From: an uncultured Acetatifactor sp. | Lineage (GTDB): Bacteria > Bacillota > Clostridia > Lachnospirales > Lachnospiraceae | Direction of reading: 5' to 3' | Assembly (NCBI GenBank): GCA_934394665.1 | Contig: CAKRRS010000049.1 | Span: 1-19,968, forward strand | DNA length: 19,968 bases | In this document: positions 7,889-15,912 of the stretch, piece after piece | Layout: every line of letters begins with the position of its first letter | Position numbering within the stretch: position 1 is the first letter of the stretch | The notes under the pieces: model-generated | Told to the model about the DNA's origin: nothing | What the model saw: only the letters and a program-made list of their open reading frames with translations | Databases searched by the model: none | Translations under genes and position numbers: made by a program

Positions 7889-8002
7889 AAGAAAAGCAGT
7901 TCGTCTATGATATGGAATAACGAACAGAAATATATAGGTACGGAAAAGTCATGACGGACAAGATGACCCCAGGACAAATTCTGTACGGAAATGAGGAGAA
8001 AA

Positions 8003-9463
8003 ATGACAAAGATCAGAACAAGATATGCGCCCAGCCCTACCGGTAAAATGCATGTAGGTAATTTACGGTCCGCATTATACGAATTTTTGATTGCCAAGCA
8101 TGCCGGCGGAGATTTTATGCTTCGTATTGAGGATACCGATCAGGAGCGTTATGTGGAAGGCGCTACCGAGATCATCTATCGTACCCTGGAGAAGACCGGA
8201 CTGGTACATGATGAAGGCCCTGATAAGGACGGAGGTTACGGCCCCTATGTCCAGAGTGAGCGTATGAAGACCGGTATCTATATGAAATATGCAAAGGAAC
8301 TGATCGATAAGGGGGAGGCGTATTACTGCTTCTGCGATAAGGAGAGACTGGCTTCCCTGAAGACAGAAGTCGTAGACGGTAAGGAGATTACTGTGTATGA
8401 CAAGCATTGTCTGCATCTGTCCAAGGAGGAAGTAGAAGCAAATCTTGCGGCAGGCAAGCCTTTTGTAATCCGTCAGAATAATCCGAAAGAAGGTACAACA
8501 ACCTTTCATGATGAATTATACGGAGATATTACGGTAGACAATTCCCAGCTGGATGACATGATCCTGATCAAATCCGACGGATATCCTACCTACAATTTTG
8601 CAAACGTAGTAGACGATCATACCATGAATATCACCCATGTTGTCAGAGGAAACGAGTATCTGTCTTCCTCACCGAAGTATGTACGTCTCTATGAGGCTTT
8701 CGGATGGCAGGTACCGGTATACATTCATCTGCCGTTAATTACGGATGAGAATCATAAAAAGCTGTCCAAGAGAAGCGGACATGCTTCTTTTGAAGATCTG
8801 ATCGATCAGGGCTTTATCACAGAGGCTATTGTCAACTATGTGGCATTGCTGGGATGGAGTCCGGAAGATAATCGTGAGATCTTTTCCCTGGACGAGCTGA
8901 TCAAAGAGTTTGATTATCATCGTATCAGCAAATCCCCTGCGGTATTTGACATTGTAAAGCTCCGCTGGATGAACGGTGAGTACCTGAAGGCAATGGATTT
9001 CGACAAGTTCTATGAGATGGCAGAGCCTTATCTGAAGGAGACCATCAAGAAGCCGTTAGACTTAAAGAAGATTGCCGCAATGGTTAAGACAAGAATCGAA
9101 GTATTCCCCGATATTGCAGAACTTGTGGATTTCTTCGAGGAGCTTCCTGCGTATGATGTGGCAATGTACACGCATAAAAAGATGAAGACCAACAGTGAGA
9201 GTTCTCTGGAAGTGCTCACTGACCTGCTTCCGGTTCTGGAAGCACAGGAGGATTACAGTAATGACGGACTGTATCAGACTCTTGTAAAATATGTGGAGGA
9301 AAAAGGCTGTAAGAACGGCTACGTGATGTGGCCCATCCGTACCGCAGTATCCGGCAAGCAGATGACACCTGCCGGTGCGACAGAGATCATGGAAGTCCTG
9401 GGGAAAGAGGAATCCCTGAAGAGAATCCGCAAAGGAATCGAATTACTGAAGGCAAATGTTTGA
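8003..9463 (+). CDS. gltX: Glutamyl-tRNA synthetase
   Basis: Class I synthetase that charges tRNA-Glu and, in many Bacillota that lack GlnRS, also tRNA-Gln ahead of GatCAB amidation. Whether this copy is non-discriminating cannot be told here. The HIGH region is [15 protein letters not shown] (residues 8-22), and KMSKS appears as KLSKR (about 252-256). A Cys-x-Cys pair in [10 protein letters not shown] with a later Cys in YDKHCLHLS resembles the zinc-binding insertion. I place the start at ATG 8003, because GAGGAG (7993-7998) then sits 5-10 bases upstream and the N-terminus [14 protein letters not shown] is canonical. An ATG at 7991 falls inside that ribosome site. At 486 residues the length is typical. 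The 3' end overlaps the next gene by 8 bases. Confidence 0.96.
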   Translation: MTKIRTRYAPSPTGKMHVGNLRSALYEFLIAKHAGGDFMLRIEDTDQERYVEGATEIIYRTLEKTGLVHDEGPDKDGGYGPYVQSERMKTGIYMKYAKELIDKGEAYYCFCDKERLASLKTEVVDGKEITVYDKHCLHLSKEEVEANLAAGKPFVIRQNNPKEGTTTFHDELYGDITVDNSQLDDMILIKSDGYPTYNFANVVDDHTMNITHVVRGNEYLSSSPKYVRLYEAFGWQVPVYIHLPLITDENHKKLSKRSGHASFEDLIDQGFITEAIVNYVALLGWSPEDNREIFSLDELIKEFDYHRISKSPAVFDIVKLRWMNGEYLKAMDFDKFYEMAEPYLKETIKKPLDLKKIAAMVKTRIEVFPDIAELVDFFEELPAYDVAMYTHKKMKTNSESSLEVLTDLLPVLEAQEDYSNDGLYQTLVKYVEEKGCKNGYVMWPIRTAVSGKQMTPAGATEIMEVLGKEESLKRIRKGIELLKANV

Positions 9464-11366
9464 TCTTTCAGAGTGTAATCCTTCCCAAAGGAAGGCTGTA
9501 ACGTTCGGAGAGGGGCCGCTGCTGTTATTGGCAGGCCCCGGATCCGGCAAGACATTCACCATCACGAAGAGGATTCTCTATCTGCTGCAGGAGAAAAAGG
9601 TACCACCTGAGAAAATTCTGGTGATCACATTTACCAAAGAAGCGGCAGTTTCCATGCAACAGCGATTTTCACAGACTTCACAATGCAGCAATACCGTCAA
9701 TTTTGGAACATTTCATTCTGTTTTTTATCAAATACTGCTCAGATCGGGCAGAGTTTCACCGGGTAATATTTTAAATGACAGACAAAAGGTAACTCTGATT
9801 TTTCCCATTTTAAAAAACATAAAAGAGGAAAACAATATTTCGGTATCGGAATTCTCTGAGGTTATCGGTAATTTTCTTGCGGCGATCAGTTTCTATAAAA
9901 ATACAGGAGAAAAAGAAGAGGCTGCGAGGAAAATTCCTGAGGAATGGCGGCAATATTTTTCGGAGGTTTACCATGCGTATGAGGGAAAAAGACGAGCAGT
10001 GGGAGGGATAGATTTTGATGATATGCTTATAGAATGCGAAGAACTTCTGCTAAAAAATAAGGCAGAGCGAGAGAACTGGCAGAACCGTTTTCAGCATATT
10101 CTCATAGATGAATTTCAGGACATCAATTACAGGCAGTATAGTATTGTGCGGATCCTGGCAGGGAGGCATAAAAATGTGTTCGCAGTAGGAGATGATGATC
10201 AGGCAATTTACGGATTCCGTGGGGCAAAACCTGCCTGTATGCAACTGTTTGAGGAGGAGTTTGCAGCAGAAAAAATACTTTTGGAAACAAATTACCGAAG
10301 TAAGCAGGAAATTGTGGAAGCATCCCTGCTTGTGATCAATGAAAATAAGAATCGTTTTCCGAAGGAACTTATGGCATGTGAGGCCAATAGGATACCGCAG
10401 GAGGAACAGCATGCGGTAAAGGTAAAAGAGTTTACAGAATCCCCTGAACAACTGCGATATCTGATTGACCGGCTGAAAAGAAAGTTCCCCGGAGAGACTT
10501 GTGCGGTTCTTTTTCGGACAAACCTTGCGATGCAGAGTGTGGCGGCGAGACTTGTAAAAGCAGGGATTCCACTGATTGTAAAAGAAAAAATGGCTGATCC
10601 TTATGAGCATTTTATTGTATGTGATATTATGGCTTACCTGCGTATGGCACAGGGAATCGCCGCAAGAGCAGATTATCTGCGGGTAATCAACAAACCGTTT
10701 CGTAATATTTCCAGAGAAGCGTTTGTGGATGGAGCATCACTGGAAGGTGTGGAAAAATATTATTCAGGTATGCTCCCCGGGATTACGGATACCGAACGCA
10801 GAAAAATATATGAAGCTGTCATGCTATTAAAGAAACAGATGGCATTTTTGAAAAATACAGAATTAAAGACAGCAGTGGTTTTTATACGAAAGGTTTGTGG
10901 ATATGAAAGATTTCTGCAGCAAAAGTTAAGATGCGAACATGGAGAAAAATCAGAAGAATGGCTTACGATTCTGGAATGGATCACGGAGGACGCAGGACAT
11001 TACAACAATCTTTCGCAATGGCAGGAGGCACAGTATGGATACAAGGAGATGTTAAAGAAAAACAATCAGAGTCTTCAGAAGCAAAGAACCGAAGATAAGG
11101 AAAATCAGGGAAAAGTAAGATTACTTACAGTTCATGCGTCCAAAGGATTGGAATTTGACCATGTCTTGATCCCGGATTGCAATGAAAAGACATTTCCCCA
11201 CGGTAATATGCCGGATCCGGAGCAATGCGAGGAGGAACGCAGAATTTTTTATGTAGCCATGACACGTGCAAAAAAGAACCTGGAACTTCTCTGCCTTACC
11301 GGCACAAGAGAGCGTCCCAGGTTCCCTTCCAGATTCCTTATTCCTCTGAATCGTTATCGTCAATGA
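9456..11366 (+). CDS. UvrD/PcrA-like superfamily 1 DNA helicase, short form
   Basis: ATP-dependent 3'-5' DNA helicase by family. Motifs in order: Q-motif region NPSQRKAV (8-15), Walker A GPGSGKT (27-33), Ia VITFTKEAA (56-64), II LIDEFQD (216-222), [15 protein letters not shown] (245-256), IV ETNYRS (277-282), [16 protein letters not shown] (556-570) and [18 protein letters not shown] (594-609). All catalytic motifs are intact. At 636 residues it ends soon after motif VI with PSRFL and lacks the C-terminal extension that brings PcrA/UvrD to ~720 or more, so it is probably a paralogue rather than the housekeeping PcrA. GAAGG lies a few bases before ATG, which overlaps the gltX end (ATGTTTGA), so translation is likely coupled. 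Its centre is A+T-rich compared with gltX. Confidence 0.9.
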   Translation: MFDLSECNPSQRKAVTFGEGPLLLLAGPGSGKTFTITKRILYLLQEKKVPPEKILVITFTKEAAVSMQQRFSQTSQCSNTVNFGTFHSVFYQILLRSGRVSPGNILNDRQKVTLIFPILKNIKEENNISVSEFSEVIGNFLAAISFYKNTGEKEEAARKIPEEWRQYFSEVYHAYEGKRRAVGGIDFDDMLIECEELLLKNKAERENWQNRFQHILIDEFQDINYRQYSIVRILAGRHKNVFAVGDDDQAIYGFRGAKPACMQLFEEEFAAEKILLETNYRSKQEIVEASLLVINENKNRFPKELMACEANRIPQEEQHAVKVKEFTESPEQLRYLIDRLKRKFPGETCAVLFRTNLAMQSVAARLVKAGIPLIVKEKMADPYEHFIVCDIMAYLRMAQGIAARADYLRVINKPFRNISREAFVDGASLEGVEKYYSGMLPGITDTERRKIYEAVMLLKKQMAFLKNTELKTAVVFIRKVCGYERFLQQKLRCEHGEKSEEWLTILEWITEDAGHYNNLSQWQEAQYGYKEMLKKNNQSLQKQRTEDKENQGKVRLLTVHASKGLEFDHVLIPDCNEKTFPHGNMPDPEQCEEERRIFYVAMTRAKKNLELLCLTGTRERPRFPSRFLIPLNRYRQ

Positions 11367-11670
11367 GCTCGTCAAATTCGCAGTTGTCCAGATATTCATC
11401 AAAAGCATCTGCGACTTTTTCGTAGACATCGTCATCTTCAATGTATGCAAGAACCGGTTCCTCGTTCGGGTCATCCGGATTCTCGGTGTATCCGTAGAAC
11501 CATACTTCTCCGTCATCATTGTCGCCGTTCTCGTTCAGAGGCATTAATGCGATATAATCGTTTTTCTCAACAGTGAGAATCGTGATGATCGCACAATTTA
11601 CAACAGTGCCGTCTTCCAGTTCCAACTCAACGGTCATTTCTTCATCTTCGTAGCTTTCATTTTTACCCAT
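11338..11670 (-). CDS. DUF1292 family protein (YrzB-like), small acidic
   Basis: A 110-residue cytosolic protein that is very rich in Asp and Glu. The core (VELELEDGTVVNCAIITILT, then the stretch to EVWFYGY) matches the DUF1292 pattern of an acidic beta-rich domain ending near an aromatic Tyr-x-Tyr-type segment. Function is unknown. In many Clostridia the family lies near genes for alanyl-tRNA synthetase and a Holliday junction resolvase, but here it is elsewhere. AGGAGGA precedes the ATG at ideal distance. The last 29 bases overlap the 3' end of the helicase on the other strand. It has a strong promoter of its own. Confidence 0.88.
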   Translation of the reverse strand: MGKNESYEDEEMTVELELEDGTVVNCAIITILTVEKNDYIALMPLNENGDNDDGEVWFYGYTENPDDPNEEPVLAYIEDDDVYEKVADAFDEYLDNCEFDELIDDNDSEE

Positions 11671-11719
11671 GGAAATCCTCCTGATAATTTTGTAGGGTGT
11701 AACAGTATTTTGTTCCCTT

Positions 11720-11748
11720 ATTATAACTGTTTACAGATATTCTTGCAA
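11720..11748 (-). promoter_or_regulatory. Sigma-A promoter of the DUF1292 gene
   Basis: On the minus strand TTGCAA (11743-11748) and a perfect TATAAT (11720-11725) are separated by 17 bp, about 50 bp before the ATG. Its -35 lies only 3 bp from the -35 of the divergent GH13-homologue promoter. Confidence 0.78.
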
Positions 11749-11751
11749 TGC

Positions 11752-11780
11752 TTGTTTTTCTTAACGTCACAAGCTATAAT
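11752..11780 (+). promoter_or_regulatory. Sigma-A promoter of the GH13-like gene
   Basis: TTGTTT (11752-11757) and a perfect TATAAT (11775-11780) are separated by 17 bp. The leader would be about 36 bases, with CGGAG before ATG 11824. It is back-to-back with the DUF1292 promoter. Confidence 0.75.
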
Positions 11781-11823
11781 AAAACAGTAAAATAAGACAA
11801 ATCAGCGAAAACGGAGTGCGGTA

Positions 11824-13758
11824 ATGACAGAAAGAAAGCATACAATAAAGCCTTATCCGCTGGGAGCGTATCCGGAGGACGGTGCGATCCGGTTCTCTTT
11901 TGCCACAAGCAAAAAAGACTGTGGTGTGATCGTATATGACAGGAAAAGTGGGAAAAGAGTTCATAAGATTCCTTTCCGACAGGAAGACCGTATGGGCAAC
12001 GTATATTGCAGGTATCTGGAACTGGATCCGGAAAATATCGGATATCAGTTCTATGAGTCGGAAAATATAATGCCGGATCTGCATGCGAAGGGCTTTCTGG
12101 GAAGACCTGCTTACGGAAAAGTACGAAAGAATCAGAATAGAATTGCCGTGTTCCTGAAGGATAATTTTGACTGGGAGCAGGATGCACATCCCATGCTTCC
12201 TTATCAGGAGAGTATATGCTATTGCCTGCATGTGCGCGGCTTTACAATGCATACCTCTTCAAGGGTTGCACACCGCGGTACTTTCGCAGGGCTTATTGAG
12301 AAATTAGACTATCTGCAGGAGATTGGTATTACTACGGTAGAATTACAGCCTGTCTATGAGTTTGACGAGGTACCTGCAGAGGGAAGCACACAGACTTCCG
12401 GGGATAGGATCACCGCAGCTGTTCCTGCGACAGAAGAAAAAGACAGCGTGTGTCCCGGATACCGTGTTCTGAATTATTGGGGATATCAGGAAGGATATTA
12501 TTATGCACCCAAGGCTGCGTATGCGGCAAGTGATGACCCTGCGGAGGAATTCAGGCAGATGGTGAAGGAATTCCACAAACGGAAGATGGAAGTCATTTTG
12601 CAATTTTATTTTCCGAAAGGAATGGATGCTGCGGAAATCGGGAACATTTTACGCTTCTGGGTGCTTACCTACCATGTGGATGGGTTTCATTTGATGGGAG
12701 AGGGCGTACCTGCACAGATGCTGGCAAAAGATCCGGCACTTGCCGATACCAAGCTGTGGTATTATTCCTTTGATACTTCTGATATTTATACGCAGGTACA
12801 GTCACCGGAATACCGCAACCTGGCAGAATATCGTGACGATTATCTGTATACGATGCGCCGGTTCCTTAAGGGTGATGACAATATGCTTTCCGGCGTGTTA
12901 TATGAAATGCGACATATTCCTTCTAAAATGGGCAGAATTCATTATTTGTCCAATTATTACGGGTTTACGCTGATGGATATGGTCTCTTACGACCATAAGC
13001 ACAATGAGGCAAACGGCGAGGGCAACCGGGATGGCAATGATTATAACTGCAGTTGGAATTGCGGAGAAGAGGGAATTTCCCGTAAGAAGAAAGTACTGGC
13101 ACTTCGGAAAAAGCAGTTGCAGAATGCGTTCTGCATGTTAATGCTGACGCAGTCAACGCCGCTTATTTTCATGGGAGACGAATTCGGCAATTCAGAGCTG
13201 GGAAACAATAATCCTTATTGTCAGGACAATAAAGTTACCTGGCTGAACTGGCAGGATATGGAAAAAAATCGCGAAATATTCGAATTCTGGAAACAAATGG
13301 TTACCTTCCGTCAAAAACATCCGATTTTACATCCGGAAGAGGAACTTCGTATTATGGATACACTTTCCTGCGGTTATCCGGATCTGTCCTATCACGGACA
13401 GAACGCCTGGAGACCTCAGACAGAAAGCTATAACAGGCATGTCGGTATGATGTACTGCGGAAAATATGCAAAAAATGTGTCAGGGAAGGAAGATGCGTTC
13501 CTCTATGTTGCCATGAACATGCACTGGGAACCGCAGAAACTTGGTTTTCCGAAGCTGCCGAAGGGAATGGAATGGAAACTGGTCTTAGCAACGGAAAAGA
13601 CACAGAATACGCTGACAGCGTCAGATACGGAGAAACAGCCGAAGGATCAGATGATAGGTGTAATTCCGCCGAGAAGCATCGTGGTATATGAAGGCGTGGA
13701 AAGTACTGTTTTCAGTAAAACGAAGAGGGATACCGGTAAAGGCAAAAATAAAATTTGA
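11824..13758 (+). CDS. GlgX/isoamylase-like GH13 protein, catalytic residues lost (predicted pseudoenzyme)
   Basis: A 644-residue cytosolic protein with an N-terminal beta domain (about 1-115, CBM48-like position) and a GH13 barrel. Debranching-enzyme hallmarks are strong: YCLHVRGFTMHTSS (133-146), GLIEKLDYLQEIGITTVELQ (156-175), NYWGYQEGYYYAPKAAYA (217-234), GFTLMDMVSY (380-389), KHNEANGEGNRDG (392-404) and GNNNPYCQDNKVTWLNW (460-476). The catalytic positions are changed. Region I reads VILQFYFPK (expected VILDxVxNH). Region II reads HVDGFHLMG (expected HVDGFRFDL), so the nucleophile Asp is Met291. Region III KLWYYSFD replaces a KLIAEPWD-type segment, so the acid/base Glu is Tyr314. Region IV SNYYGFTL replaces TAHDGFTL, so the third Asp is Tyr379. 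An insertion at about 181-212 is low-complexity. Hydrolase activity is not expected. Carbohydrate binding or a regulatory role is possible. Confidence 0.85.
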   Translation: MTERKHTIKPYPLGAYPEDGAIRFSFATSKKDCGVIVYDRKSGKRVHKIPFRQEDRMGNVYCRYLELDPENIGYQFYESENIMPDLHAKGFLGRPAYGKVRKNQNRIAVFLKDNFDWEQDAHPMLPYQESICYCLHVRGFTMHTSSRVAHRGTFAGLIEKLDYLQEIGITTVELQPVYEFDEVPAEGSTQTSGDRITAAVPATEEKDSVCPGYRVLNYWGYQEGYYYAPKAAYAASDDPAEEFRQMVKEFHKRKMEVILQFYFPKGMDAAEIGNILRFWVLTYHVDGFHLMGEGVPAQMLAKDPALADTKLWYYSFDTSDIYTQVQSPEYRNLAEYRDDYLYTMRRFLKGDDNMLSGVLYEMRHIPSKMGRIHYLSNYYGFTLMDMVSYDHKHNEANGEGNRDGNDYNCSWNCGEEGISRKKKVLALRKKQLQNAFCMLMLTQSTPLIFMGDEFGNSELGNNNPYCQDNKVTWLNWQDMEKNREIFEFWKQMVTFRQKHPILHPEEELRIMDTLSCGYPDLSYHGQNAWRPQTESYNRHVGMMYCGKYAKNVSGKEDAFLYVAMNMHWEPQKLGFPKLPKGMEWKLVLATEKTQNTLTASDTEKQPKDQMIGVIPPRSIVVYEGVESTVFSKTKRDTGKGKNKI

Positions 13759-13799
13759 AACGAAAATAAAGAAAGCAGGATAAAACAAACAGTAAAAGT

Positions 13800-14375
13800 A
13801 TGTATCATATCTGGAAACATTTTAAGACAATTACGTATCATAAAATCCTGGTGGCAGGAGGGTGCTTCCGGGTGGGATTATACAGACAGGGATTATTACA
13901 CGATATGTCGAAGTACAGTCCGACGGAATTCTTTGTAGGAGCAAAGTATTATCAGGGAACCAGGAGCCCCAATAATGCAGAGAGGGAAGATATCGGTTAT
14001 TCCAGTGCCTGGCTGCATCACAAGGGCAGAAACAAGCACCATTATGAATATTGGATCGATTACAGCATGCAGGCGTTGCCGGGTGGCATGGCACCGGTTC
14101 CGATGCCGGATCGTTATATCGCGGAAATGATCATGGACAGGATCGCTGCAAGCAAGGTCTATATGGGTGCGGCGTATACGGACAGATCACCTCTGGAGTA
14201 TTATTACCGGGGAACGGATAAAGCCCCAATTCATCCGGACACCCGGACGAAGTTATGGTACGTACTTAAGATGCTGGCCGAACAAGGCGAAGAGAAGACA
14301 TTTCATTTTATCCGGGAAAACCTGGTACAGCAGAAACAAAAATTGGACTGGCAACAGTTGGAGAAAGCAGAATAG
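13800..14375 (+). CDS. DUF5662 family protein
   Basis: A 191-residue soluble protein without signal peptide or membrane segment. Conserved-looking polar clusters are GLLHDMSKYSPTEF (31-44, with His34-Asp35) and AWLHHKGRNKHHYEYW (70-85, with His73, His74, His80 and His81). His-Asp followed by His-His pairs recalls metal sites of HD-type phosphohydrolases. That resemblance is my inference and not an established function for the family. ATG 13800 is the first start after an open upstream stretch, but the ribosome site is weak: AGGA lies about 20 bases before it. The gene begins 41 bases after the GH13-like gene with no terminator between, so the two are probably co-transcribed. Confidence 0.72.
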   Translation: MYHIWKHFKTITYHKILVAGGCFRVGLYRQGLLHDMSKYSPTEFFVGAKYYQGTRSPNNAEREDIGYSSAWLHHKGRNKHHYEYWIDYSMQALPGGMAPVPMPDRYIAEMIMDRIAASKVYMGAAYTDRSPLEYYYRGTDKAPIHPDTRTKLWYVLKMLAEQGEEKTFHFIRENLVQQKQKLDWQQLEKAE

Positions 14376-14407
14376 AATAGTAAAAACAGTGATAAGTAGA
14401 GAATCCT

Positions 14408-14713
14408 ATGAACTGTATGATACTGTTGTTGTTACTATTTTGCGGAGGCAATTCCTGTCAGAATGGCTGTGGATGTGGCTCTTACGGAAATAATACCTGC
14501 GGTGGTGGCTCCAATGCCTGTGGCGCACGTAATAGGCCCGAACGGAGTGAATGTATTGGATCGGGCAGAGAAGGCTGCGACAATGATTGCAGAAGATCGG
14601 AGCCTAGGCCATCCAGACCGGAATTCCCTAACTTTACACCGGTGGACGATCCGGCATTTTCCAGAAGAAATGATGGAAGATGTGAGACCTGTGGGTGTGA
14701 GCAGAATTCATAA
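14408..14713 (+). CDS. Small Cys/Gly-rich protein of unknown function
   Basis: A 101-residue reading frame opening with a short hydrophobic run (MNCMILLLLLFCGG), then a Cys/Gly/Asn-rich stretch with Cys at about 17, 21, 23, 31, 38, 49, 57 and 61. A Pro-rich linker (RPSRPEFPNFTPVDDP) follows, and the end is GRCETCGCEQNS. Thirteen Cys in 101 residues and the ordered layout favour a real gene over chance. The hydrophobic start is too short for a normal signal peptide but could be a membrane anchor or part of a lipoprotein-like leader. The ribosome site is poor. A competing frame (14463-14741) has GGAGG 14 bases before its ATG but runs into the terminator hairpin and has no recognisable composition. 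Metal or thiol chemistry, or a coat-like structural role, would be guesses. Confidence 0.55.
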   Translation: MNCMILLLLLFCGGNSCQNGCGCGSYGNNTCGGGSNACGARNRPERSECIGSGREGCDNDCRRSEPRPSRPEFPNFTPVDDPAFSRRNDGRCETCGCEQNS

Positions 14714-14726
14714 ATACAGCAATATA

Positions 14727-14771
14727 AGAAACACCCTCTGAATGGCTTTTCGCGATTCAGGGGGTGTTTCT
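14727..14771. terminator. Probable bidirectional terminator hairpin
   Basis: A 17-bp stem with one G-U pair: 14727-14743 against 14755-14771, loop of 11 bases. It lies between the Cys-rich gene (plus) and potD (minus), which converge. T-runs after the stem are weak on both strands (TTTCTCTGTATT on plus, TTTCTTATATT on minus), so part of the U-tract may be inside the stem. Confidence 0.7.
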
Positions 14772-14814
14772 CTGTATTCGTATGATTTGTCCATAAATAT
14801 TTTGCCTAAAGCTA

Positions 14815-15879
14815 TTAGTTGGACATTACTTCCTTCCAGTATTTGTTGAAGAGTTCTTCTCCTTCGGTACCCAGATATAGGAAGGTCTCGAGATTGTGAT
14901 ACTGAGACAGATCCGGGAAAGCAATCGGAGAATTCTTTAATTCTTCGTCTTCAATCAACTCTCTGGCAGCGACATTGGGAGTACCGTAGGTGATGTATTC
15001 GAAATTCTTCAGAGCCACGTCTGCGCGGCACATGAAATCAATGAACTTCTCGGCATTTTCTTTGTTGGGAGCATTCTTCGGAATGACCCATCCATCGATC
15101 CAGACATTGGTACCTTCCTCAGGAATGACATAATCCAGATCAGGGTTCTCACTCATTACATAAATGGCATCTCCGGAGAACATAACGCCCAGAGCAGCTT
15201 CGTTACCAATCATTTTGTCACGCACCTGATCCACAACGTAAGCCTGTACGAGAGGCTTCTGGGCAATCAGATCCTGCGTTGCAATCTGCAGTTCGGACTC
15301 ATCCAGACTGTTGGAAGAGAAGCCGTTCTTTTTCAAAGCAACCATAAGAGAATCCTTTACGGAATCCATCATCAGAATATTATCGGCATATTTCTCATCC
15401 CAAAGGTCAGCCCATTTCGTGGGAGGGGTATCTACCATGGTCTTGTTATAGATAATGCCGACGGTTCCCCAACAATAAGGGATGCAGTATTTGTTGCCGG
15501 GATCGTAAGCAGCTGCCTGCTCATAATACTGTTCACCGATATTTGTCTTGGCATTGGGAATCTTGTCATAATCGATCTCCTGAATCAGATCATTCTCGAT
15601 CATCTTCTGTACCATGTAATCGGAAGGGCATACCACGTCATAAGCGCTGGATCCGGCCTCTACCTTGGGATACATGATCTCGTTGGTCTCAAATTCATCG
15701 TAGATCACCTTGATACCGGTCTCTTCTTCAAACATGGTGATGGTCTCGGGATCGATATATTCCCCCCAGTTGTAGACGATGACTTCGCCGTTTTCACCAC
15801 CGGCGGAAGAGGACCCGCAGCCGGTCAGAGCAGTTGCGGTAAGGATACCGCACAGAAGCAGTGCAATAAATTTTTTCAT
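14815..15879 (-). CDS. potD: Spermidine/putrescine-binding lipoprotein PotD
   Basis: Extracellular solute receptor of the polyamine ABC importer. The N-terminus is a lipoprotein signal with lipobox LTGC, so the mature protein would start at Cys21 and be anchored to the membrane outer face. After a Ser/Gly linker, VIVYNWGEYIDPETITMFEE is the standard PotD/PotF opening, with the aromatic Trp-Gly-Glu-Tyr segment. Further family segments are YDVVCPSDYMVQKM, IPYCWGTVGIIYNK and WADLWDEKY. It is 354 residues, normal for the family. AGGAGGAAAA precedes the ATG. It is the last gene of potABCD, 33 bases after potC. Preference for spermidine or putrescine cannot be decided by eye. Confidence 0.95.
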   Translation of the reverse strand: MKKFIALLLCGILTATALTGCGSSSAGGENGEVIVYNWGEYIDPETITMFEEETGIKVIYDEFETNEIMYPKVEAGSSAYDVVCPSDYMVQKMIENDLIQEIDYDKIPNAKTNIGEQYYEQAAAYDPGNKYCIPYCWGTVGIIYNKTMVDTPPTKWADLWDEKYADNILMMDSVKDSLMVALKKNGFSSNSLDESELQIATQDLIAQKPLVQAYVVDQVRDKMIGNEAALGVMFSGDAIYVMSENPDLDYVIPEEGTNVWIDGWVIPKNAPNKENAEKFIDFMCRADVALKNFEYITYGTPNVAARELIEDEELKNSPIAFPDLSQYHNLETFLYLGTEGEELFNKYWKEVMSN

Positions 15880-15912
15880 TCATTTTCCTCCTAAAATCTA
15901 TTGAAAAAGTGA

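Noticed and set aside
7783..8097. Minus-strand open frame upstream of and into gltX
   Set aside because: It spans two predicted promoters and the gltX start, and shows no family resemblance.
14463..14741. Alternative 92-codon frame over the Cys-rich gene
   Set aside because: GGAGG is 14 bases away, composition is unremarkable and the end runs into the terminator stem. The Cys-rich frame is more gene-like.
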